From contig NZ_JBIQVZ010000002.1 in NCBI RefSeq assembly GCF_044335535.1, positions 496,001 to 560,000 of the forward strand: a stretch of 64,000 nucleotides of DNA, in the 5' to 3' direction. Both the position numbers and the translations under genes were made by a program. The notes under the pieces are model-generated. The model was not told the origin of the DNA. It ran no database searches and saw only the letters and a list, made by a program, of their open reading frames with translations. The number at the start of each line of letters is the position of its first letter. The stretch's first letter is position 1. Shown here one piece after another: positions 18,934-27,215 of the stretch. This DNA comes from Mariniflexile sp044335535 (lineage in GTDB: Bacteria > Bacteroidota > Bacteroidia > Flavobacteriales > Flavobacteriaceae).

Positions 18934-19842
18934 ATGAAACAAAAAATAGTATCTTCCATTGCAGTTCCTCTATTGTTAATTTTAACGGGGACTTTAAGCT
19001 ATTTAGCAATCCGAAATAATTGGAATTTTGAAATTACGGCTTATTCTATCTTTTTGTTTACACTCATTTATATTCTAGCTTTTGAAAATATTATTCCATT
19101 GAAGGAAGAATGGAAAACAAAAAAGCTTGAGTTTTGGACAGACTTAAAGCATTTTGTTTTTTCAACAGTGCTTTTTGATGCACTGGGCAAAATGTTTGCA
19201 CTATCAATAGTGGTTTATATTAAAGAATATTTTTTTAGTTCATCTAATTTTTGGGATACATTACCTTTTTTGATAACGTTTATTGTAGCAAACTTAATAG
19301 GCGATTTTCTTCCTTATCTGTATCACAGAATTAGTCACATAGGAAATTCGAATTCTTATGTTAGTTTACTTTTGTGGAAAATTCATTCCATACATCATTT
19401 ACCAACAAGCTTAAATTGGTTTAAAACTAATTGGATTCACCCCATTAACATGTTTTTAAACACAGTACTTAAAATGATTCCTATATTACTTTTAGGATTT
19501 AACAAGGAAATTATTTTTTTGGTTGGTATTACACATGTTGTAATAGCATATCTTTCACACGCTAACATTCAAACAAAGAAAAGTTTTTGGGATTATTTAA
19601 TTGTTACACCACAGGTCCACCATTTCCATCACAGCACAAAAATGGAAGAAGCGAAAAATTTCAGTAATATTTTTCCATTTTGGGATATTACATTTGGTAC
19701 TTATTATAACAGAACTGGAGTTGTTGAAAAAGTTGGCATTGTTGAAAGGTTTGGGACTAATTATCCAGAAAAGAGAACATATTATAAACAATTAAAATTT
19801 CCAATAACAACTATAAAAGATTGTTGTAAGACAACAATTTAA
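18934..19842 (+). CDS. Sterol desaturase/fatty acid hydroxylase superfamily membrane protein
   Basis: 302 aa, several membrane helices in the N-terminal half. The di-iron histidine clusters are YHRISH, HSIHHLP, TNWIHP, LSHAN and HHFHHS, the set of the FA_hydroxylase superfamily. It would modify a lipid (hydroxylation or desaturation) in the membrane. Located 50 nt after sigZ, so it may be a target or partner of the sigma factor. The exact lipid cannot be read from the sequence. Confidence 0.88.
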   Translation: MKQKIVSSIAVPLLLILTGTLSYLAIRNNWNFEITAYSIFLFTLIYILAFENIIPLKEEWKTKKLEFWTDLKHFVFSTVLFDALGKMFALSIVVYIKEYFFSSSNFWDTLPFLITFIVANLIGDFLPYLYHRISHIGNSNSYVSLLLWKIHSIHHLPTSLNWFKTNWIHPINMFLNTVLKMIPILLLGFNKEIIFLVGITHVVIAYLSHANIQTKKSFWDYLIVTPQVHHFHHSTKMEEAKNFSNIFPFWDITFGTYYNRTGVVEKVGIVERFGTNYPEKRTYYKQLKFPITTIKDCCKTTI

Positions 19843-19889
19843 TAAATAAAAGGGTTTAATTTTGAACTCACACAAATAACTATTTTACA

Positions 19890-20459
19890 GTGTATAAAGA
19901 ACTTGAAGGTTACATAAAAAGTCGTGTGGCCATTGAACAGGAAGAACTAGGAAAAATCACATCTTGTTTCAAACCAATAAAAACCGTTAGAAACGAGATG
20001 TTGTGCAATCTTGGACAAATATGTAATCATTTTTATTTCATTAAAAAAGGATGCTTAAGACTCTATGAAATAGATGATAAAGGAAATGAAATAACAGGCT
20101 ACTTTGCATTAGAGAACAGCATCATTTCGGCAAACACCAGTTTTATTCTCCAAAAGCCATCTAGAGATTGTTTGGTGTCGTTAGAACCCTCGGAGTTGTT
20201 ATTAATTAATCGAAATGATTTTTATAAATTAGTTGATACAGTTCCACAATTTGCTAGTGTGTACCATCAATTTATTGAATTTGCATTTATACACTCACAA
20301 ATGCGTATTTATAGTTTTTTAGGAATGGAGGGAATTGATAAACTCCGTTGGGTCATGGAGCATGAACCTAAACTACTCTCCCGCATTTCTAGTAAAGCGG
20401 TTGCATCCTATTTAGGAATGACTAATTCTACCTTAAGTAAGTTAAGAGCCAAACTTTAA
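19890..20459 (+). CDS. Crp/Fnr family transcriptional regulator
   Basis: 189 aa from a GTG start. The cyclic-nucleotide-like beta-barrel is NHFYFIKKGCLRLYEIDDKG and YFALENSII; the C-terminal helix-turn-helix SSKAVASYLGMTNSTLSKLR resembles the shortened helix-turn-helix of Bacteroidota Crp-like proteins. No clear ligand-binding Arg-Ser motif is visible, so it may not bind cAMP. Two further proteins of the same build are at 36742 and 41837. Confidence 0.85.
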   Translation: MYKELEGYIKSRVAIEQEELGKITSCFKPIKTVRNEMLCNLGQICNHFYFIKKGCLRLYEIDDKGNEITGYFALENSIISANTSFILQKPSRDCLVSLEPSELLLINRNDFYKLVDTVPQFASVYHQFIEFAFIHSQMRIYSFLGMEGIDKLRWVMEHEPKLLSRISSKAVASYLGMTNSTLSKLRAKL

Positions 20460-20548
20460 AACTGTAGTCATATGACAATTTTTATACAATAATAGATTTC
20501 AAGATTTGCGATTTAATTCTATGCGAGGAGAATATCCTTAAAAGGTAT

Positions 20549-21412
20549 ATGAAAGCAAATCTTTTTTTAATCATTGCAGCTTGTCTGTGGGGTTTAAACT
20601 TCCATCTTGGTAAAATAATATTAAATGAGGTCGGTTTTATTGAAGCCGGCTTATGGAGGTACTTCTTTGGGATTACGATGTTGCTACTGTTATCCATAAA
20701 AGAGATATCTTCTTTGAAGATTACTACCCAAAATATAAAAGGATTGTCTTTAGTAGGCATAGTAGGTTTATTTGGTTTCAATGTATTTTTCTTTCTAGGT
20801 CTTCAGCATAGTTCAGCCATAAACGCAGCTCTTATCATTAGTTTAAATCCCGCAATAACCGTTTTGCTATCCAATAGGATATTAAAGACATCAATAAGTA
20901 AAATAGATGTCTTCGGGATGGTTTTGTCTTTAATTGGCACCACCTACTTAATAACCAGTGGGAGTTTAGTTAACCTTCTTGCTGCCCATTTTAACTATGG
21001 GGATATTCTTATTTTTATCGCCAACATATTCTTTGCTTTTCACCATGTTTGGGTAAAAAAATATAATTATACTATGTCAAATGCACATTTCACGGTGTTA
21101 ACAAGTTTACTTTGTATGGTATGCTTTCTATTTCTAATTCCATTTGCGGACACAGAAAGCATTGTAGAGCATACGTCTTCTTTCTGGCTATCAGTTATAG
21201 GTATTGGCTGCTTTGGAACGTCATTGGCATACACTTTTTGGAATAAAGGAGTAACGCTAACCACTGCTCATACTGCAGGGGCTTTTATGAACCTAGTGCC
21301 ATTATCAACAACATTATTGTCTTTCCTTTTTCACGAAACACTATACCAATATCATTTTATCGGAGGAGGTATAATCATAATTGGTATTATAATCTTAAAT
21401 GCTAAAAGATGA
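20549..21412 (+). CDS. EamA/DMT family transporter
   Basis: 287 aa with ten predicted helices as two EamA repeats: FLIIAACLWGLNFHLGKIIL and FNVFFFLGLQHSSAINAAL in the first, IFIANIFFAFHHVWVKKYN and GTSLAYTFWNKGV in the second. Members export amino acids, metabolites or drugs. The next small gene overlaps its end by 14 bp in another frame. Confidence 0.88.
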   Translation: MKANLFLIIAACLWGLNFHLGKIILNEVGFIEAGLWRYFFGITMLLLLSIKEISSLKITTQNIKGLSLVGIVGLFGFNVFFFLGLQHSSAINAALIISLNPAITVLLSNRILKTSISKIDVFGMVLSLIGTTYLITSGSLVNLLAAHFNYGDILIFIANIFFAFHHVWVKKYNYTMSNAHFTVLTSLLCMVCFLFLIPFADTESIVEHTSSFWLSVIGIGCFGTSLAYTFWNKGVTLTTAHTAGAFMNLVPLSTTLLSFLFHETLYQYHFIGGGIIIIGIIILNAKR

Positions 21413-21677
21413 TAAAAAAGGTTGTTCTTGGAAAAAAATCAATGACGGAATAAAAAAACAAGAGGGGTTTGTTAGAAAGACATGGCTTTCGGGATTAAAT
21501 TCAGGAACAGTGGGCGGTTTGTATGAATTTAATTCGTTGGAAAGTGCCCAAAAATTTGCATGGGATTACTTTCCTAATGAACCAAGAGCCTTTGGTGTGA
21601 GCTTTCAAACAAAACTTTTCGATGGAGACATTGTAGAAGCAGCTAGTAGAGATATGGACTCTCCACACTACGATTAA
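21399..21677 (+). CDS. YdhR-like monooxygenase/dimeric alpha-beta barrel protein, possibly N-terminally shortened
   Basis: 92 aa. The stretch KKQEGFVRKTWLSGLNSGT, VGGLYEFNSLESAQKF and VSFQTKLFDGD match the core of the YdhR/antibiotic-biosynthesis-monooxygenase type ferredoxin-like fold. The first beta-strand usual in this family is missing: the ORF begins inside the end of the EamA gene. Either this is a shortened form or the start lost its original upstream part. A strong terminator follows at 21699-21736. Confidence 0.6.
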   Translation: MLKDDKKGCSWKKINDGIKKQEGFVRKTWLSGLNSGTVGGLYEFNSLESAQKFAWDYFPNEPRAFGVSFQTKLFDGDIVEAASRDMDSPHYD

Positions 21678-21698
21678 ATAGCTGTCATCATTCTAAAA

Positions 21699-21736
21699 AA
21701 AAACAAGAACCCAAATAATAAGAGGTTCTTGTTTTT
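21699..21736 (+). terminator. Rho-independent terminator
   Basis: Perfect hairpin: AACAAGAACC pairs with GGTTCTTGTT across a 12-base loop, extended by A/T pairs and followed by a T run. It ends the EamA-YdhR transcript; the A run on the 5' side suggests it can work in both directions. Confidence 0.85.
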
Positions 21737-21766
21737 TTGTTTAATATAAAGAGAAAGAAAATAATT

Positions 21767-22165
21767 ATGAAAGAAAATAGATACCCGATTCCTCCTTTTA
21801 ATATGGAAACAGCACAGCAGAAAGTGAAATTGGCAGAAGATGCTTGGAATACCAAAGACCCAGAGAAAGTCGCATTAGCATATACAATTGATTCAGAATG
21901 GAGAAATAGAGACGAGTTTATAAATGGACAAGATGAAATTAAAAAATTCTTAGAAAAAAAGTGGAAGAAGGAATTAAATTATAAGCTAAAGAAAGAATTA
22001 TGGGCGTTTTCAGGCAATAGAATTGCTGTTAGGTTTGAATACGAATGGAGTAATAGTGAAGGACAGTGGTTTCGTTCCTATGGAAATGAAAATTGGGAGT
22101 TTGATGAACATGGCTTTATGAGTAAACGGTATGCCAGTATTAATGATTTATCAATAGATAGATGA
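21767..22165 (+). CDS. DUF1348/SnoaL-like (NTF2 fold) protein
   Basis: 132 aa from ATG 21767 (MKENRYPIPPFNMETAQQKV). A frame-open extension to 21737 runs just past the terminator and lacks coding character. The body KLAEDAWNTKDPEKVALAYT, SEWRNRDEFINGQDEI and AVRFEYEWSNSEGQWFRSYG is the DUF1348 branch of the NTF2-like fold. Function unknown; such proteins often act on small ligands. It starts a run with two tautomerase-like genes and a DJ-1 homologue. Confidence 0.8.
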   Translation: MKENRYPIPPFNMETAQQKVKLAEDAWNTKDPEKVALAYTIDSEWRNRDEFINGQDEIKKFLEKKWKKELNYKLKKELWAFSGNRIAVRFEYEWSNSEGQWFRSYGNENWEFDEHGFMSKRYASINDLSIDR

Positions 22166-22288
22166 TTTGGATGAATTTCCATTAGGAAGAGATAAAGCGT
22201 TGTCATAGGACTACTTTTCTCAATTTAAGAATTATCAAATTTGTAGTCTTGTTGAGCAATAAAGCTCACAAGATTAAACATATATATT

Positions 22289-22831
22289 ATGCCATTATTA
22301 AGAATAACTTACCATCGAGGTTCGATTACTGATTCACAAAAAAACCAACTAGCAGAAAAACTTACACCAATATTGATTGAAGGAGAAGTAGGCCAAGACA
22401 ATGAACAAGCAAGGGCATTGGCCTATGTGATTTTTCAGGAAACGGACCCTCGATCTGAATGGTTTGTTGGAGGTAAACCAGACATTAATGCACCAAAAGG
22501 AGGTCGTTTTTTACTAGAAGTGTGGTATGTTGAAGGAGCAGCTACACAATCGGAAAAAACAATTGTTCATAGAAAAATGAATGAGGTACTTTCCAATGTA
22601 ATTGGTGTAGACGGCACATTTCCAAACCGGTTAACAGATTGGGTTATAATCAACGAAGTAAAAGAAGGAGCTTGGGGTGCCAGTGGTGTCACGGTTGGTG
22701 TAAAAGAAGCCAATGAAGCATTGGGAGGTTCAGAGGGTAGAGCCGAATATTTTCAGCGCTTCTTGTCTGCTAAACAATCATTGTTCAAAGAACACGGATT
22801 TCCATCAGAAAGAGGTAAAGGGTTGTCATAG
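22289..22831 (+). CDS. Tautomerase-superfamily protein (first of two)
   Basis: 180 aa beginning Met-Pro, so Pro2 becomes the N-terminal catalytic base after Met removal. PLLRITYHRGSITDSQKNQL is the beta-alpha start of the 4-oxalocrotonate tautomerase/MIF fold; a second half with WVIINEVKEGAWGASG ends the fold. It is longer than single-domain tautomerases and has a C-terminal helical extension. Paired with a second Met-Pro protein 80 nt downstream. Confidence 0.72.
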   Translation: MPLLRITYHRGSITDSQKNQLAEKLTPILIEGEVGQDNEQARALAYVIFQETDPRSEWFVGGKPDINAPKGGRFLLEVWYVEGAATQSEKTIVHRKMNEVLSNVIGVDGTFPNRLTDWVIINEVKEGAWGASGVTVGVKEANEALGGSEGRAEYFQRFLSAKQSLFKEHGFPSERGKGLS

Positions 22832-22911
22832 AACAATATTTATAATCGTCGTGCACGATAAATTTGTACCGTCGAAGAGCAATGAAGCTCTGAATTTAAA
22901 ATAATTAGATT

Positions 22912-23328
22912 ATGCCAATTACAGTAACATTAACAGAGGGAGTGATCCCTACGGAAAAACAAGGAAAAGTAGTAAAAGAGATTACAGATGCATTTTTGGA
23001 ACATCACGGATTAGGAGGAAATAAAGTGATGACGCCTAACGCGACAGCTCAACTACATATACAGCCAAAGAGAGAAACATTCTCCGGAGGAGAACCGGTT
23101 TCTGGTGCTTGGGTCGAGATTAAAGTCCCATCTTTCGGTCTGGCTAGCAGAGATGTACAAAAAGGCTTTTTTGCTGAAGCAACCGAAATAATCCATAGAC
23201 ATTCTGATGGGAAGCTTCCAAAAAAGAATATATGGACCAATGCCATTCATACCGTGGATGGTACGTGGAACATGGACGGTGTAGCAATGACCAATGAAGA
23301 ATTGGGAACTGAAATAGCAAAAGGATAA
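22912..23328 (+). CDS. Tautomerase-superfamily protein (second of two)
   Basis: 138 aa, also beginning Met-Pro (MPITVTLTEGVIPTEKQ), with the tautomerase start strand and helix and a second half KNIWTNAIHTVDGTWNMDG. The pair at 22289 and 22912 may form a heteromer, as some trans-3-chloroacrylic-acid-dehalogenase-like tautomerases do. Ends before a hairpin at 23344-23383. Confidence 0.72.
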   Translation: MPITVTLTEGVIPTEKQGKVVKEITDAFLEHHGLGGNKVMTPNATAQLHIQPKRETFSGGEPVSGAWVEIKVPSFGLASRDVQKGFFAEATEIIHRHSDGKLPKKNIWTNAIHTVDGTWNMDGVAMTNEELGTEIAKG

Positions 23329-23343
23329 TTAATTTAACTTTTA

Positions 23344-23383
23344 TTAAACGCAATGTTGATTGGTATGTCAATATTGCGTTTAA
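23344..23383. terminator. Hairpin, probable terminator
   Basis: Perfect 11-bp inverted repeat TTAAACGCAAT / ATTGCGTTTAA with an 18-base loop, placed 15 bases after the second tautomerase gene. It lacks a long T run, so terminator strength is uncertain. Confidence 0.55.
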
Positions 23384-23395
23384 AATTTAGAACAG

Positions 23396-24067
23396 ATGAA
23401 ACACGTATTATTTATAATAACAAGTACAAATATTACCGGTAAAGGGAAACATGCTGCGGGTTATGAGTTTTCAGAAATTGCAGACCCATACTATGAATTT
23501 ATCAATAAAGGATTTACTGTAGACTTTGCAAGTATCCTTGGAGGAAAACCACCATATGTTGGTTATGATTCAACACAAACAACAAGTAAAAGTTTCATAG
23601 AGAGCAACGGATTTAAGAGGCTTAACTTCAGTCATAAATTAAGTGACATTGATATTGCTGCATATGATGCTATTTTCTTTCCAGGTGGTTTAGGTTTAAT
23701 GACGGATATGGTAGATGAACCACTGGTAAAAGAAATCATTAAAAACACATACGAAAATAATAAGATTATCGGGGCAGTATGTCATGGACCAGCTGCCTTA
23801 CTTAATGTTACGCTCTCTGATGGTAGCAACTTATTGGAAGGAAAGAAAATCAATTCATTTACAGAAGCTGAAGAAAAATTGGATGGTCATGTATTGGGTT
23901 ATGTCATTCCATTCATGCTTGATGAAGAATTGATTAAACAAGGAGCTATGTTTTATCATAACAAACCCTTTGAGCCTTATGTAATAAACGATGGCAATTT
24001 GGTAACAGGTCAAAATCCAGCCTCTGCCTCTGGTGTAGCAATAAAGATGATAGAATTGTTAAATTAA
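23396..24067 (+). CDS. DJ-1/PfpI (Hsp31-like) family protein
   Basis: 223 aa. The nucleophile elbow is IIGAVCHGPAALLN with Cys129 followed by His130, the type of the class I glutamine-amidotransferase-like Hsp31/YajL proteins. FEFSEIADPYYEF-type N-terminal spacing and PGGLGLMTD fit glyoxalase III/Hsp31 homologues. It would repair glycated molecules or detoxify methylglyoxal. Follows the two tautomerase genes, strengthening a reactive-carbonyl theme. Confidence 0.88.
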   Translation: MKHVLFIITSTNITGKGKHAAGYEFSEIADPYYEFINKGFTVDFASILGGKPPYVGYDSTQTTSKSFIESNGFKRLNFSHKLSDIDIAAYDAIFFPGGLGLMTDMVDEPLVKEIIKNTYENNKIIGAVCHGPAALLNVTLSDGSNLLEGKKINSFTEAEEKLDGHVLGYVIPFMLDEELIKQGAMFYHNKPFEPYVINDGNLVTGQNPASASGVAIKMIELLN

Positions 24068-24103
24068 AAACTATAAAGATTTTAATAATTTAATCCGCTA
24101 CTA

Positions 24104-24206
24104 CTCTTATACTTGACCGATGAGAGCACATTCGTCAAAGGCGAACTTTAATCTGCGCTGCTTCACAGAACATGCCTCTTAAAGTAAATGTGTTCTCATC
24201 TAAGAG
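24104..24206. repeat. Nested inverted-repeat structure
   Basis: Three nested arms: CTCTTA (24104-24109) with TAAGAG (24201-24206), a 14-bp arm starting GATGAGAG (24119-24132) with its partner at 24187-24200 (13 of 14 pairs plus one G-U), and ACTTTA (24145-24150) with TAAAGT (24180-24185). A 9-base bulge interrupts one side. Either a folded RNA, a relic of a small mobile element, or a cassette-type recombination site. Confidence 0.55.
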
Positions 24207-24435
24207 TTAAAACAAATTACTTCAAATTCCTTATCCAATCTATGTCTCCTTTGACGGGCTTCGAGCCTAAACGCATGCCACCGACGGTTAATCGTAATTT
24301 GGATCTGGTTCTCGAATTCCCAATCTAATAAATTCTTTAGTTAACGGTTTCTGTCGCATCCTAATTGACAACCAATAATTTGAGATTCTTAACTCAATTC
24401 TTGTCTATATTCCCAAATTATTGTTTACGAATTTA

Positions 24436-24460
24436 TTATCTTTTCATTCTCTAACCAGAA
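24436..24460. repeat. 25-bp dispersed repeat, copy 1
   Basis: Contains TCTTTTCATTCTCTAA and matches 36670-36694 at 24 of 25 bases. It lies 115 bases before the AraC-type gene. A shorter related string (ATCTTTTCATTCT) is at 41751-41763 before another regulator gene. Confidence 0.6.
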
Positions 24461-24574
24461 CTACGTTTAACCCTAAGTTGGCAACTGAAGCACCTGAACC
24501 AAATTGACAAAATATTGAACAAATCATAAAAGAAATAATGTATTATAAATTATATTTTTTGAAAAAAAAATGCA

Positions 24575-25432
24575 ATGATAATTGACTATAAGACATTAGA
24601 GTTATTTGGCAAAATGCTTTTTGAAACTGTGATTCTCAAACCACCCTTTAAAAAGCCAAATCCAATGTGGAATGAAGCTTGTTTTCTTTACATAATAGAA
24701 GGTGAATACGATTCTATTTCCGAAAATGAACAATTAAGAATCCAAACTGAAGAAGCTGTATTAATGAAGTGTGGAAATTATCTATCCTCAATGCTCAAAT
24801 CAAAAACTTCTGAAAAATATAAAGCAGTTGCAGTCCATTTTTATCCAGAGGTTTTATTGAAAATTTATGAAAATAAGCTGCCTTCTTTTCTTAAAGAAAA
24901 ACACAATTTAGAAATTGGAATGTCCAAACTCAATAGTGACATTTTAATAAAGAAGTATATTGAGAGCATTTTATTCTATTTTGAAAACCCCAACTTGGTA
25001 AATGAAGAAATTTTGATTTTGAAATTGAAAGAAATCATACTCCTATTAAATCAGACCAAGAATGCACCAGCTATTCGTGTCATACTTTCCAACTTATTCA
25101 ATCCAACATCTTATTCTTTTAGAGAAATCATAGAAGCACATTATTTCTCTAATATTACATTAGACCAATTGGCTCAATTGACTAACCAAAGCCTTTCTAC
25201 TTTTAAAAGAGAATTCAAAAAAATATACCAGACTTCTCCAGCAACTTATTTAAGAGATAAAAAATTAGAAAAATCCATCGAGTTATTGGGTTCGACAGAT
25301 TTAAGAACCACTGACATTGCCTATGACTGTGGCTTTGCAGATGTTTCTCACTATTCAAAAACCTTCAAACTTCGGTATGGAGTTTCCCCCACCACCTATA
25401 AAATGACCCATTTCGGCAAATTATTGGACTAA
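24575..25432 (+). CDS. AraC family transcriptional regulator
   Basis: 285 aa. N-terminal cupin-like sensor of the ExsA type (EACFLYIIEGEYDSISENEQ; LMKCGNYLSSM) and a C-terminal double helix-turn-helix: ITLDQLAQLTNQSLSTFKREF, then TDIAYDCGFADVSHYSKTFKLRYGVSPTTY. It is followed at 68 nt by an SDR gene, then a DUF1330-like gene, which are its likely targets. Confidence 0.92.
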   Translation: MIIDYKTLELFGKMLFETVILKPPFKKPNPMWNEACFLYIIEGEYDSISENEQLRIQTEEAVLMKCGNYLSSMLKSKTSEKYKAVAVHFYPEVLLKIYENKLPSFLKEKHNLEIGMSKLNSDILIKKYIESILFYFENPNLVNEEILILKLKEIILLLNQTKNAPAIRVILSNLFNPTSYSFREIIEAHYFSNITLDQLAQLTNQSLSTFKREFKKIYQTSPATYLRDKKLEKSIELLGSTDLRTTDIAYDCGFADVSHYSKTFKLRYGVSPTTYKMTHFGKLLD

Positions 25433-25499
25433 CCATAAAACTCATTCCTTTCTCTTCTTTTCACTTTTGTATTATCATTTAATATAAAATTTTAAAAAG

Positions 25500-26369
25500 A
25501 TGAAAAAAGCAATTATTACAGGTTCAAGTAGTGGGTTTGGTTATTTAACGGTACTTACTTTAGCCCGAAACGGATACAAAGTTTGGGCAACAATGAGAGA
25601 CTCAAATGGAAAAAATAGCTCTAAAAAAGATGAGTTAGAAGCATTCGCAGCAAAGGAAAATCTTTCCATTACGGTTGCAGAACTAGACATCACAAGTGAT
25701 GCTTCTGTAAAGATATTGACCGAACAGATAATCAAGGAAGATGGAAGTTTGGATATCCTTGTCAATAATGCAGGTGTAATGTATGTTGGAATTACGGAAG
25801 CGTACAGTTTAGAGCAAGTACAAGAACAATTCGATACCAATTTCTTTGGTGCGATTAGAACTTCTAAAGCATTTCTACCATTACTTAAAAAATCAGGCGA
25901 TGGTGTTATTATTAATATCTCTTCATTGGCAGGAAGATTGATTTTTCCTTATTTCGGTATTTACTGTTCCAGTAAATTTGCCTTAGAAGCCTATTCAGAA
26001 GCACTTAAATACGAATTAAAACCTTTAGGAGTAGATGTGAGTGTGATTGAACCAGGACCTTTTCCAACAGGTTTATTATACAGTGGATCGAAAGAAGAGG
26101 ATATTAAAGTATTAGAAACTTATGGCGAGATGAGTAAAATTCCTTCTACAATGCTTCAAAATTTTGGAGAATTTTTCAAAAGCGATAATGCTCCCAATCC
26201 GCAGGAAATAGCGGATTCTGTTTTGAGCATTATTAAAATGGATAAAGGGTCAAGACCAATTAGAAAAGTGACAGGTATAGACTATGGAACAAATGAGTTG
26301 AATGAGAAGACAAGCCCAATTCAAGAAAATCATATCAAAAACAATCTCCAAATGGGACATTTAATATAA
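25500..26369 (+). CDS. SDR family NAD(P)-dependent oxidoreductase
   Basis: 289 aa classical short-chain dehydrogenase. Cofactor loop TGSSSGFG at residues 7-14, LDILVNNAGVMY, catalytic Ser in NISSLAGRL and YCSSKFALEAYSEA with the YxxxK pair. PGPFPTGLLYSGS follows as the usual cap region. Substrate unknown. Forms a unit with the upstream AraC regulator and the downstream secreted protein. Confidence 0.92.
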   Translation: MKKAIITGSSSGFGYLTVLTLARNGYKVWATMRDSNGKNSSKKDELEAFAAKENLSITVAELDITSDASVKILTEQIIKEDGSLDILVNNAGVMYVGITEAYSLEQVQEQFDTNFFGAIRTSKAFLPLLKKSGDGVIINISSLAGRLIFPYFGIYCSSKFALEAYSEALKYELKPLGVDVSVIEPGPFPTGLLYSGSKEEDIKVLETYGEMSKIPSTMLQNFGEFFKSDNAPNPQEIADSVLSIIKMDKGSRPIRKVTGIDYGTNELNEKTSPIQENHIKNNLQMGHLI

Positions 26370-26380
26370 AAAACAAAGAA

Positions 26381-27151
26381 ATGAAATATCTAAAAACAGT
26401 AACAAGTATCGCCTTAACATTTTTCTTATTAAGTTCTAGCAATTCAAAGGCGCAAGAAAAAAATCAATTAAATAATAATTCAAAAAAAACAGAAAAAATG
26501 GAAACAAAAAATAAAGAAATAGTAAATGTAGCTTTGATGTATATAAAAAAAGGTGAAGAAGAACGCTTTGAAGAATACAAAAGAAAAGGTGGCGCCATAC
26601 TTGAGCAATATGGTGGTAAAATAGAGAGAATTATTAAACCAAAAATGTTAGCAGAAGGCGAAATGGATTTGCCAAGTGAAATTCATTTTGCAACTTACCC
26701 AAGTTTAGAAGTTTTTAATAAATTCAATGAGGATGAAGAATTTATTAAGATTAGAAACGAATACGCAATTCCTGCATTAAAAGACATTTCTGTATTCACA
26801 AGTAAGAATACCAACTTTGAATTTAAAATTGAAAAAGGCGATAAATCAAAAACTTTTGGTGTTGCATTGGTTTATTTTAAAGATGGAGAACAATACGAAA
26901 AACAGTTTGCAGATTACCACGATGATGTATGCGAAATTATGCCAGAATTCGGGACTCATTTTGAACGTTTTATAGCTCCTTTTCAATCTAAAGGAAGTGT
27001 TGAGATGCCAAGTGAGATACACCGTTTTTATTTTGATTCTATGGATGGGCTACAACAAATGGGAGCAGATGAAAGAATGAAAGCATTATTTCCGAAAAGA
27101 GACGCTTCACTCAAAAAATTATACTTTTTTATAGGAGAAGCCACATTATAA
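26381..27151 (+). CDS. Secreted protein with two DUF1330-like dimeric alpha-beta domains
   Basis: 256 aa with a signal peptide (FFLLSSSNSKAQ). Two similar halves follow: VNVALMYIKKGEEERFEEYKRKGGAILEQYGG... and FGVALVYFKDGEQYEKQFADYHDDVCEIMPEFG..., each with MDLPSEIHFATYPS or MPSEIHRFYFDS. This is an internal duplication of a ferredoxin-like (DUF1330/NIPSNAP-type) domain. Function unknown. It sits 11 nt after the SDR gene. An in-frame ATG at 26498 (METKNKEIV) would give a cytoplasmic form. Confidence 0.75.
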   Translation: MKYLKTVTSIALTFFLLSSSNSKAQEKNQLNNNSKKTEKMETKNKEIVNVALMYIKKGEEERFEEYKRKGGAILEQYGGKIERIIKPKMLAEGEMDLPSEIHFATYPSLEVFNKFNEDEEFIKIRNEYAIPALKDISVFTSKNTNFEFKIEKGDKSKTFGVALVYFKDGEQYEKQFADYHDDVCEIMPEFGTHFERFIAPFQSKGSVEMPSEIHRFYFDSMDGLQQMGADERMKALFPKRDASLKKLYFFIGEATL

Positions 27152-27169
27152 ATAAAGCTTAAATCAAAA

Positions 27170-27205
27170 GTGCCAGCTCTACGAGTTGGCACGTATTTTA
27201 TTTTA
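27170..27205 (+). terminator. Rho-independent terminator
   Basis: Ten-bp stem GTGCCAGCTC / GAGTTGGCAC (one G-U) with a TAC loop, then a T-rich tail. It lies 18 bases after the DUF1330-like gene and over the extended start of the next gene, which decides that gene's start further downstream. Confidence 0.85.
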
Positions 27206-27215
27206 TTTTAGAACT

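Larger units (their letters stand above)
24068..24574. other. 507-bp intergenic region with nested inverted repeats
   Basis: No credible coding sequence. Contains the nested inverted-repeat structure 24104-24206 and, at 24436-24460, one copy of a 25-bp repeat that recurs at 36670-36694; both are entered separately. Confidence 0.7.

Noticed and set aside
27186..27215. Earlier start for the DUF2461 gene
   Set aside because: Falls inside the terminator hairpin of the upstream gene.
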